Below, piece by piece: positions 55,067 to 64,000 of a stretch of DNA of 64,000 nucleotides (positions are counted from its first letter, which is position 1; the number at the start of each line of letters is the position of its first letter). The translations under genes and the position numbers were made by a program. The notes under the pieces are model-generated. The model was given only the letters and a program-made list of their open reading frames with translations. It was not told where the DNA came from and made no database searches. The stretch covers positions 310,001 through 374,000 of the forward strand of contig NZ_VLLF01000001.1 of assembly GCF_007830545.1 (NCBI RefSeq). The letters are read 5' to 3'. The DNA comes from Roseibium hamelinense. Lineage in GTDB: Bacteria > Pseudomonadota > Alphaproteobacteria > Rhizobiales > Stappiaceae.

Positions 55067-55412
55067 CGTATTTTCCGTGGCTTGCTTAGCTAGAACGTAG
55101 GTCGGCTCTGTCGGCCCGCAAGGAGCGCCTTGGAAAGGCCGTCAAGGCTGCGCGAGAAGGTGCATGGTTTTCCCTGTTGCATCCAGTGGGCTGTACTCCT
55201 GCCTCCAGGCGCTGTTACGTCGTTGCAGGCGCATGCCCGCTTATTTGTTTCCTACGCGTCGTTTTAACTCTGCCGGCTCTCGAGTTTGATGTTCCCGCTT
55301 TGTGGCATCTGTTTACTGGTCTGCTTATCAAGTGATAAAGCGATAACATGACCTTCCGCAGCGTATAGTTGCTAAATTCCCTAGCGATATATTTCGCGAG
55401 GAGAAAAAGGTA
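55067..55412. other. Intergenic region before the CheD/CNF-like gene
   Basis: About 345 bases, becoming AT-rich toward the right. It holds the promoter of the downstream gene, but no element is clear. The segment GATATATTTCGCGAGGAG just upstream of the start includes its ribosome site. No gene or mobile-element end is visible. Confidence 0.5.
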
Positions 55413-56258
55413 ATGTCATTTTTATCCATCTTTTCCAGTTGTTGTGGCGGCTCATCCCAAAAGGCCGAGAAAACCGACAAGAAAAAAGAACAAATGGCGA
55501 TGGAACAGACGCTGGCCGACGCAAAACCGGCAAATAAAAAAATCAAGACGTCGCCAAAGCTCCATTCCTTTAAAAGCCCATCGACGAAAAATGATGCTCT
55601 TTCGCTTCAATCGACTCAAGACAATGCTATAGCAAAAACAAGCACTAAGAAGACCGACGAAGACTTAATGGCCGACTTGTTCGGAGCGGAAATTGATGAT
55701 GCGTTCGCGTTGAGCTTTGGACACGACAGCGCGTTTAATCACGAATATAAAAAAGCAACACAGAAAGAAAACTACGTGCCGACCGGCGACTACATCATTG
55801 CTGACAAAGGGAAGGGCGCGACAACAAGCGATTTCTCAACTTGTCTCGTCTTCGGGGCGCGCGGAAATGGAAAAGTGGTGCTCTCGCACATAGATGCAAC
55901 TAAGCTTGCGGTTCTGAATGGTCATGATGTCAAGGAAACCAAGGGAATTTCACTTAAACAAATCAAGGATGCAGCCGAAAAAAATGTAGGCGGCAACCCG
56001 GAATACTTTCTCTGGTACAATAAGGACTACAAAAGCCCCGCGTCTGAAAACAATGGAAACACGCATCAAAGTGCTTTTCATGAGGACGTCTACTCTAAAT
56101 TTAAGACAGAGATGTTCGGTGACAGCGATAGACTTCATGAGATCGCAGTCCAGGGAAAAGATGCCTACGGGTCAACGGTCGGATTTGATGAGAACCATCA
56201 GCTCGTGTTCAAGGGTGACGGGGACGCGAACATAAACGGCTTCGAGAATCTCAAGTAA
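55413..56258 (+). CDS. Unknown protein with a CheD/CNF1/NTAN1-like Cys-His motif (candidate deamidase effector)
   Basis: 281 residues, AT-richer than its neighbours by eye. The N-terminus MSFLSIFSSCCGGSS has a Cys pair, then a long Lys/Ser/Thr-rich region without predicted structure (15-85). From about 122, VPTGDYIIADKGKGATTSDF leads to STCLVFGARGNGKVVLSHID, where Cys144 and His159 stand on predicted strands 15 residues apart. This is the arrangement of the CNF1/CheD glutamine-deamidase fold, and similar text is found in NTAN1. The rest (160-281) is unassigned. There is no signal peptide. The activity is a hypothesis. Ribosome site GAGGAG about 9 nt before the ATG. Confidence 0.6.
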   Translation: MSFLSIFSSCCGGSSQKAEKTDKKKEQMAMEQTLADAKPANKKIKTSPKLHSFKSPSTKNDALSLQSTQDNAIAKTSTKKTDEDLMADLFGAEIDDAFALSFGHDSAFNHEYKKATQKENYVPTGDYIIADKGKGATTSDFSTCLVFGARGNGKVVLSHIDATKLAVLNGHDVKETKGISLKQIKDAAEKNVGGNPEYFLWYNKDYKSPASENNGNTHQSAFHEDVYSKFKTEMFGDSDRLHEIAVQGKDAYGSTVGFDENHQLVFKGDGDANINGFENLK

Positions 56259-56375
56259 AAGGAGGGCGTGAATGCCTGGACGGGCTCCAATGGCCTGCGT
56301 GGCAGTCGGGCGCGCACCTTGAGCTTGAAAAAGACATGGGCCCTTGCATTCCGGGTCAGAGCGACCATCTCAATG

Positions 56376-56428
56376 GCGCGCAGGACGGCCTGCGCGCTTC
56401 TCATCAAATCGATGCGGGACGGCCCGCA
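56376..56428 (+). promoter_or_regulatory. Guanidine-II (mini-ykkC) riboswitch
   Basis: Two GC-rich hairpins, each closed by an ACGG loop: GCGCGCAGG-ACGG-CCTGCGCGC (56376-56397) and TGCGGG-ACGG-CCCGCA (56413-56428), with a 15-nt linker. This is the defining mini-ykkC architecture. The second hairpin ends at the AAAAGGAG ribosome site of the exporter gene, so ligand binding would be expected to free the site for translation. Confidence 0.9.
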
Positions 56429-56441
56429 AAAGGAGCAAGTC

Positions 56442-56753
56442 ATGGCTTGGATCTTTTTGCTTGCGGCCGGCATTCTGGAGGTCGCATGGGCGACCGCAAT
56501 GAAGGAATCGCACGGCTTTAGCCGGTTGGTGCCGACTGTGGTGATGCTGGTCACAATGGCCGGGTCATTTGGCCTATTGGCGGTTTCAATGCGCAGCTTG
56601 CCGCTCGGCACGGCCTATCCGGTCTGGGTGGGGATCGGTGCAATCGGTGCCTTTTGCGTCGGAGCGCTTGTGTTTGGTGAAGTGTTGACCCCGCTGCGGG
56701 TCGCAGCTGCACTTATGATCCTCGGGGGTGTCGTCTTGATGAAACTTGCCTGA
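56442..56753 (+). CDS. SMR-family guanidinium exporter (Gdx/SugE type)
   Basis: 103 residues from ATG 56442 with AAAGGAG at 6 nt. Four membrane helices of the SMR type: WIFLLAAGILEVAWATAMKES (with the essential Glu and Trp), VVMLVTMAGSFGLLAVSM, GTAYPVWVGIGAIGAFCVG and VAAALMILGGVVLMKLA. The YPVWVGIG and GxxExxWxxxMK patterns match the guanidinium exporter subgroup rather than EmrE-like drug pumps. The guanidine-II riboswitch directly upstream supports this. An in-frame extension to 56268 would run over the riboswitch and is rejected. Confidence 0.93.
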   Translation: MAWIFLLAAGILEVAWATAMKESHGFSRLVPTVVMLVTMAGSFGLLAVSMRSLPLGTAYPVWVGIGAIGAFCVGALVFGEVLTPLRVAAALMILGGVVLMKLA

Positions 56754-57185
56754 GGTATCCAGAGTTTGCCGGCCGTTGCAAGGAAACAACCTGCGTGCGG
56801 CGCTCCAATTCACGACCGTCTGATGTGCGAGGCTTCCTGCACAGGAATTCCCGGCAAACCGATCTGGAAGCCGCAGAAGACTTGACAGTCCATGGTGTAC
56901 CCGGTATCGCGCATCCTCACGCGCAGGTGGATTTAGGCCGCGGGCGGAGAATGCGATATGGCGGGTTTTGCCCGCGCTTGCAGCGATCACTTCAAGGATC
57001 AATGGCAAATGCAGGCGTTCCTCGAAAGCGCCTGGTGGTTTTCATTCTCCGAACCGGCAAAAACAAGCCGCGCACGCCTCCTTCGGCGTTTGGCCGTCAG
57101 GCCGTACGACAGGAGGTGCGTAGATCTTTTAACTCGAAACACGATGAAGCGTCAGCGCCTCATCTAAGGACGAAGCAAGAGCACC
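56754..57185. other. Intergenic region before tig
   Basis: About 430 bases without a supported gene. A promoter-like pair TTGACA (56882-56887) and TATCGC (56905-56910) with a 17-nt spacer lies about 280 nt before tig. A GC-rich stem near 57080-57100 (CGCCTCCTTCGGCG) is also visible. Short frames here are shadows. Confidence 0.45.
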
Positions 57186-58535
57186 ATGCAGGTTACCGAA
57201 ACCCTTTCCGAGGGCCTCAAGCGAGAGCTGAAAATCGACATTCCGGCTGGCGACCTGGCCGCTAAACTCGACGCCTACATGGACGACATGAAGTCCAAGG
57301 CACAGATCAAGGGCTTTCGTCCAGGCAAGGTGCCGGTCGCACACCTGAAAAAGATGTATGGCCGTCAGGCGATGGCGGAAATTCTGTCGAACACCATTCA
57401 GGAGTCGACACAAAAAGCCATCGAAGAGCGTTCAGAGCGCCCGGCTTTGACCCCGTCCATCGATTTGCCGGACGAAGAGGCGGAAAAGATCCTCGCAGGT
57501 GATGCGGACCTGTCCTTCAAGATGGCTTATGACATCCTGCCGGAATTTGAGATCGCGGATTTCTCCACAATCGAAATCGAACGCCCGGTTGTCGAGATTG
57601 CCGAAGACGAAGTTGATGAACGCGTCAACGACATCGCGCAAAACAACAAGCCATTTGAGACCAAGGAAGGCGCCGCTGAAGATGGCGACCGGGTCACAAT
57701 GGCATATGTCGGCAAACTCGATGGTGAGCCGTTTGAAGGCGGTGCAGACGAGAACGGCCAGCTTGTTCTTGGGTCCGGCCAGTTCATTCCGGGCTTCGAG
57801 GAGCAGCTGGTCGGCGTCAACGCCGGAGATGAAAAGACCATCGACGTCACGTTCCCGGAAGACTATCCGGCAGCGCATCTGGCCGGCAAAACCGCCCAGT
57901 TTGACGTTACGGTCAAAGAAATCGCAGCGCCTGGAGACGTTCAGGTGGATGACGAGTTCGCCAAATCGCTCGGCCTTGAGTCCCTAGACAAGCTGAAGGA
58001 AATCATCCGCGGCCAGATCGAGAACCAGTTTGGTGCGATGACCCGTCAGCGCGTGAAGCGCCAGCTTCTGGACGCCCTTGACGAGCATTACACCTTTGAT
58101 CTGCCAGAGGCGCTATTGAATTCCGAGTTTGACGTTGTTTGGCGTCAGGTCGAGGAAGACATGCAGCGTAACGGCAAGACCTTCGAAGATGAAGACACAA
58201 CGGAAGAGGCTGCCCGCGAGGAGTACCGCAAGATTGCGGAACGCCGCGTCCGCTTGGGTCTGGTTCTGTCCGAAATCGGCGAGAAGAACAACATCCAGGT
58301 AACGGATGAAGAGATCCAGCGGGCACTGCACGACCGGATCCGCCAGTTCCCGGGCCAGGAGCAGCAGGTCTTTGATTTCTACCGCAACAACCAGCAGGCG
58401 CTGGCCTCCCTGCGGGCTCCGATCTACGAGGAAAAAGTCGTCGACTACATGCTGGAGCTTGCAAAGGTTACGGACAAGTCCGTTTCCAAAGAAGAGCTTG
58501 AGAAGCTGGTCGCCGAGGATGAGGACGACGCCTGA
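57186..58535 (+). CDS. tig: Trigger factor
   Basis: 449 residues. The N-terminal ribosome-binding domain has FRPGKVPVAHLKKMYG (the GFRxGKxP signature, about residues 43-58). The FKBP-type PPIase domain (about 165-245) has DGDRVTMAYVGKLDG and FIPGFEEQLVGVNAGDEKTIDVTFPEDYPAAHLAGK. The C-terminal chaperone domain is helical and rich in Glu, Lys and Arg. It helps fold nascent chains at the ribosome exit. It heads the tig-clpP-clpX-lon cluster and ends in a hairpin terminator. Confidence 0.97.
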   Translation: MQVTETLSEGLKRELKIDIPAGDLAAKLDAYMDDMKSKAQIKGFRPGKVPVAHLKKMYGRQAMAEILSNTIQESTQKAIEERSERPALTPSIDLPDEEAEKILAGDADLSFKMAYDILPEFEIADFSTIEIERPVVEIAEDEVDERVNDIAQNNKPFETKEGAAEDGDRVTMAYVGKLDGEPFEGGADENGQLVLGSGQFIPGFEEQLVGVNAGDEKTIDVTFPEDYPAAHLAGKTAQFDVTVKEIAAPGDVQVDDEFAKSLGLESLDKLKEIIRGQIENQFGAMTRQRVKRQLLDALDEHYTFDLPEALLNSEFDVVWRQVEEDMQRNGKTFEDEDTTEEAAREEYRKIAERRVRLGLVLSEIGEKNNIQVTDEEIQRALHDRIRQFPGQEQQVFDFYRNNQQALASLRAPIYEEKVVDYMLELAKVTDKSVSKEELEKLVAEDEDDA

Positions 58536-58623
58536 TTGGCTTTGAACCGTCACATTCAAACGCGCGCGCAGTCCGGGTTTAACCCTGCAACGATTGCGCG
58601 CGTGCAATGACTTCCAGAACAAG

Positions 58624-58657
58624 GCGACATCCCCTATGTAAGGGGTGTCGCTTTTTT
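58624..58657 (+). terminator. Terminator after tig
   Basis: Stem GCGACATCCC/GGGGTGTCGC (one T-G pair) followed by TTTTTT, 90 nt after the tig stop. It separates tig from clpP. Confidence 0.92.
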
Positions 58658-58764
58658 CGAGTCAGGCTACGGTATCGCGACAGCACCCGCTGAAACGGTA
58701 GCGCAGCTTGTATTTGCTCCGGGCTCTTCGGCCCGGGGATCATCTCAAAGAACATGGATGAGGT

Positions 58765-59400
58765 ATGAAGGATCCTGTCGATATCTACATGAACACTCTC
58801 GTTCCGATGGTCGTGGAACAGACCAACCGGGGCGAGCGGGCCTTCGATATCTATTCGCGCCTTTTGAAGGAGCGTATTATTTTCCTGACCGGCCCGGTCG
58901 AAGACCATATGGCGGCGCTGGTCAGCGCGCAGCTTCTCTACCTGGAAGCCGACAACCCGACCAAGGAAATCGCGCTTTACATCAATTCACCGGGTGGCCT
59001 GGTCACATCGGGTCTTGCGATTTACGATACGATGCAGTTCATCCGTCCGTCGATATCTACGCTCTGCATCGGGCAGGCGGCGTCCATGGGGTCGCTGCTT
59101 CTGGCCGCTGGTGAGAAAGACATGCGTTTTTCCCTGCCAAATGCGCGGGTGATGGTCCACCAGCCGTCCGGCGGGTTCCGTGGCCAGGCAGCAGACATCA
59201 TGCTCCATGCTCAAGAAATCTTGAAAATGAAGCGCCGGTTGAACGATATTTATGTCAAGCACACGGGGCAGAGCCTTGACGATGTTGAGGCAGCGCTTGA
59301 GCGCGACAATTTCATGACTGCCGAAACCGCCAAGGAATTCGGTATCATCGACAGTGTGATCACAGATCGCGCAAGTCTCGGTGGCGAAAGCAAGGAATAA
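58765..59400 (+). CDS. clpP: ATP-dependent Clp protease proteolytic subunit
   Basis: 211 residues. The catalytic triad is visible: Ser107 in GQAASMGS, His132 in VMVHQPSGG and Asp181 in [28 protein letters not shown] matches the substrate-binding strand and handle. The tetradecamer degrades proteins fed by ClpX or ClpA. The start is the ATG after ATGAGGT, next to a second ATG. It is followed by clpX in the standard order. Confidence 0.97.
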   Translation: MKDPVDIYMNTLVPMVVEQTNRGERAFDIYSRLLKERIIFLTGPVEDHMAALVSAQLLYLEADNPTKEIALYINSPGGLVTSGLAIYDTMQFIRPSISTLCIGQAASMGSLLLAAGEKDMRFSLPNARVMVHQPSGGFRGQAADIMLHAQEILKMKRRLNDIYVKHTGQSLDDVEAALERDNFMTAETAKEFGIIDSVITDRASLGGESKE

Positions 59401-59646
59401 TGGTAAAAGCGGTTTGCCGGCTTGAAAAATGAGCTGCCAAACCGCGCTTTCGCGGTCAGGGAAGAGCCTGTTTTTCACCTTTGCCTTAAGCCTATATTGA
59501 TTTTTAAGGGCGAAGCATGGTGACATCAGGTAAGAATAGGTTGAACACGCTCCCGGGCGTCGATATCGGGCCAGTCCGCCATAATTTGGCTCGATCTGAA
59601 CAGTTAAGGGGGGAGATGTCCTCCCAAGGAACGCGGGGTTGAATAA

Positions 59647-60912
59647 ATGACTAAGGCCAGCGGCAGCGATTCTAAGAATACGCTCTACTGCTCCTTCTGC
59701 GGCAAAAGCCAGCACGAGGTGCGCAAGCTGATCGCCGGCCCGACTGTTTTCATTTGCGATGAATGTGTCGAGCTGTGCATGGACATCATCCGCGAGGAGA
59801 ACAAATCCTCGTTGGTAAAATCTCGGGACGGGATCCCGACACCTCAGGAAATTCGCGATGTGCTCGATGACTATGTCATTGGGCAGGGCAGTGCGAAAAA
59901 GGTGCTTTCGGTTGCAGTCCACAACCACTACAAACGCTTGAACCACGCTTCGAAAAACAACGACGTGGAACTTGCGAAATCCAACATTCTTCTGGTCGGG
60001 CCGACCGGTTGCGGCAAAACACTGCTCGCGCAGACCCTGGCCCGTATTTTGGATGTTCCGTTTACAATGGCGGATGCCACGACGCTAACGGAAGCCGGAT
60101 ATGTTGGCGAGGATGTCGAGAACATCATTCTGAAGCTGCTGCAGTCTGCGGACTACAATGTCGAGCGTGCACAGCGCGGCATCGTCTATATCGACGAGAT
60201 CGACAAGATCAGCCGCAAGGCCGACAATCCATCGATTACCCGGGATGTATCGGGTGAGGGTGTGCAGCAGGCACTCTTGAAGATCATGGAAGGCACCGTG
60301 GCCTCGGTGCCGCCGCAGGGCGGTCGCAAACACCCGCAGCAAGAGTTTCTGCAGGTGGACACCACGAACATGCTGTTCATCTGTGGCGGCGCGTTTGCGG
60401 GTCTCGACAAGATCATCTCGGATCGTGGAACGCAGACCTCGATCGGGTTCAAGGCGCAGGTGCATGCACCCGAAGATCGCCGGATCGGTGAGCTTTTCTC
60501 CGAACTTGAACCTGAAGATCTGTTGAAATTCGGTCTCATTCCGGAATTCGTTGGCCGTTTGCCGGTGATTGCAACACTGGAAGATCTCGACGAAGACGCA
60601 TTGATCACAATCTTGACCGAGCCGAAAAACGCTTTGGTCAAGCAGTATCAGCGGTTGTTCGAAATGGAGCAGGTCGAACTGTCGTTCCATGAGGATGCTC
60701 TGCGCGCGATCGCCCAAAAAGCAATCGACCGCAAGACGGGTGCTCGTGGCCTGAGGTCGATCCTGGAGTCGATCCTGCTCGACACGATGTATGAGCTGCC
60801 GGGTTTGAAGGGTGTCAAGGAAGTCGTGATTTCGCCGGAAGTCGTGAAAGGTGAGGCGCGTCCGCTGTACATCTACGAGGACCGCGAGGAAAGCTCAGCG
60901 ACCAGCGCGTGA
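59647..60912 (+). CDS. clpX: ATP-dependent Clp protease ATP-binding subunit ClpX
   Basis: 421 residues. The N-terminal zinc-binding domain has C15xxC18 ([12 protein letters not shown]) and a second CxxC pair in [12 protein letters not shown]+ motifs follow: Walker [11 protein letters not shown], Walker [10 protein letters not shown], sensor and arginine regions, and IGF-type loop sequence in the large domain. The C-terminal end is acidic. It unfolds substrates such as ssrA-tagged proteins and delivers them to ClpP. It has its own upstream gap of 246 nt from clpP and ends in a terminator. Confidence 0.97.
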   Translation: MTKASGSDSKNTLYCSFCGKSQHEVRKLIAGPTVFICDECVELCMDIIREENKSSLVKSRDGIPTPQEIRDVLDDYVIGQGSAKKVLSVAVHNHYKRLNHASKNNDVELAKSNILLVGPTGCGKTLLAQTLARILDVPFTMADATTLTEAGYVGEDVENIILKLLQSADYNVERAQRGIVYIDEIDKISRKADNPSITRDVSGEGVQQALLKIMEGTVASVPPQGGRKHPQQEFLQVDTTNMLFICGGAFAGLDKIISDRGTQTSIGFKAQVHAPEDRRIGELFSELEPEDLLKFGLIPEFVGRLPVIATLEDLDEDALITILTEPKNALVKQYQRLFEMEQVELSFHEDALRAIAQKAIDRKTGARGLRSILESILLDTMYELPGLKGVKEVVISPEVVKGEARPLYIYEDREESSATSA

Positions 60913-60935
60913 GCCTGACAAAAATAGCAGATCAG

Positions 60936-60960
60936 ATGCCGCCAGAAATGGCGGCATTTT
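60936..60960 (+). terminator. Terminator after clpX
   Basis: Stem ATGCCGCC/GGCGGCAT, 8 bp with a 6-nt loop, followed by TTTT, 24 nt after the clpX stop. Confidence 0.85.
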
Positions 60961-61245
60961 GCGTTTTTGACAACCTGCATCACGGGACAGTTCGGTTTGG
61001 GTCGACATTGTCTAGATTCGTCAACAATGAATGAACCAATGCGGCATTCGGTGCCTTGACACCATGGGTGCCGGTGTCCACCTAATGAGAGAACGAGACG
61101 GCTGAGCATTCCTGATCGTGCCCGATACGGGGCGGTTCGGTTTGGCCTAAGACGCAAGTCCCTCCCACCTTGCAGCCGTTCTTCCAGTGTTTGTCGCCGC
61201 CATTCGATTGACAGGGGCGCAGATACGCAGAGAAAAGGAAAAAAA
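60961..61245. other. Intergenic region before lon
   Basis: About 285 bases with the lon promoter, which I could not place confidently. GTTCGGTTTGG occurs twice (about 60989 and 61136), a short direct repeat. No gene is supported. Confidence 0.45.
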
Positions 61246-63675
<2,430 letters not shown>

Positions 63676-63700
63676 GATCCCCGTCATCCACAAATGAATC

Positions 63701-63733
63701 GAAAAGCCCCGGATTTTCCGGGGCTTTTCTTTT
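63701..63733 (+). terminator. Terminator after lon
   Basis: Stem GAAAAGCCCCGG/CCGGGGCTTTTC, 12 bp with a 5-nt loop, followed by TTTTG, 25 nt after the lon stop. Confidence 0.93.
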
Positions 63734-63861
63734 GAAAATCGCCAGAAATGGCGGTTTTCCGCCAGATTTCGCTTGCGTTGAAGCGCTTTTCGCCCGACTT
63801 TCCGGCAACGGCGCTGACGAGAATCGTCAGCTATCTGCCGTTTCTTAGAAAGGTATCTGCT

Positions 63862-64000
63862 ATGAATAAGAACGATCTGATCGCAGCTGTTGCAGAAAAG
63901 ACCGGCCTGACCAAGGCGCAGGCTGGTGAGGCTGTTGACGCAACTTTTGACGCTGTGACGGAAACCCTCAAATCCGGCGACGAAGTCCGCATCATCGGCT
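63862..64000 (+). CDS. hup: DNA-binding protein HU (3' end outside window)
   Basis: The first 46 codons are present (MNKNDLIAAVAEKTGLTKAQ...), ending inside the KSGDEVRIIG segment that leads to the HU beta arms. The match to HU-beta is strong. AAAGG lies about 8 nt before the ATG. HU compacts and bends DNA. The gene continues past the window end. Confidence 0.95.
   Translation, partial: MNKNDLIAAVAEKTGLTKAQAGEAVDATFDAVTETLKSGDEVRIIG

Noticed and set aside
56268..56441. N-terminal extension of the SMR exporter
   Set aside because: It would translate through the guanidine-II hairpins. The ATG at 56442 has a good AAAGGAG site and gives the normal 103-residue protein.
60940..61245. Heat-shock (RpoH) promoter for lon
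   Set aside because: CTTGACACC occurs near 61055, but no -10 element at acceptable spacing was found, so it is not called.

Overview
This window looks like chromosomal DNA of a marine-type alphaproteobacterium of the order Hyphomicrobiales. The gene content and conserved blocks fit best with the Roseibium/Labrenzia (Stappiaceae) group. That placement is an inference from the PopZ protein, the aerobic CobN/CobO cobalamin route, the PIMT-like/TolC pair, the accBC-aat block, the alphaproteobacterial RNase E with an inserted S1 domain, and the tig-clpP-clpX-lon-hup order. No database search was run.

Layout. Positions 1-484 are the RTX tail of a serralysin-like protein, followed by tRNA-Asn. Positions 1063-13480 form a cobalamin locus. 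A B12 riboswitch heads cobU-cobW-cobN-cobO-(GNAT)-(YrhK-like)-cobQ, followed by an EamA permease. A converging operon carries cobC-cobD-DUF938. Positions 13733-17283 are an accessory stretch with an RTX lipase, a small ORF, tRNA-Cys and an AT-rich gene with an F-box-like N-terminus. Positions 17284-25834 hold the PIMT-like gene, tolC, popZ, a DUF1284 gene, valS, a DUF2155 gene and aat. Positions 25863-32492 hold accC/accB, a DsbA-family oxidoreductase, an M48 peptidase with TPR-like repeats, an aminotransferase and a secreted protein with clan-CD (caspase-like) motifs. Positions 32564-48862 are core genes: rne, an amidase, a class A PBP, prfB with a programmed +1 frameshift, an M23 peptidase split at an A9 tract, DUF455, bcp, a YhdP/AsmA-like giant and tyrS. 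Positions 49114-54749 hold a small secreted protein behind a CRP/FNR-like palindrome, an orphan binding protein, glnB-glnA behind a sigma-54 promoter, nnrD/nnrE and tRNA-Leu. Positions 54851-56753 are a second accessory patch: a small membrane protein, an AT-rich protein with a Cys-X14-His signature, and a guanidine-II riboswitch with its SMR exporter. Positions 57186-64000 are the protein-quality-control cluster tig, clpP, clpX, lon and the start of hup.

How it fits together. The cob genes cover cobalt insertion (CobN, CobO), amidation (CobQ), aminopropanol arm supply (CobC), arm attachment (CobD) and activation of the cobinamide (CobU), under B12 feedback at the leader. glnB and glnA form a nitrogen-control unit. 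Tig, ClpP, ClpX and Lon handle folding and proteolysis.

The most unusual content is three isolated genes that resemble host-interaction or toxin-type proteins: the F-box-like protein with LRV-like repeats at 16070-16885, the secreted clan-CD-like protein at 31686-32492, and the CheD/CNF1/NTAN1-like candidate at 55413-56258. None is next to a recognisable secretion system in this window, so any effector role is a hypothesis.
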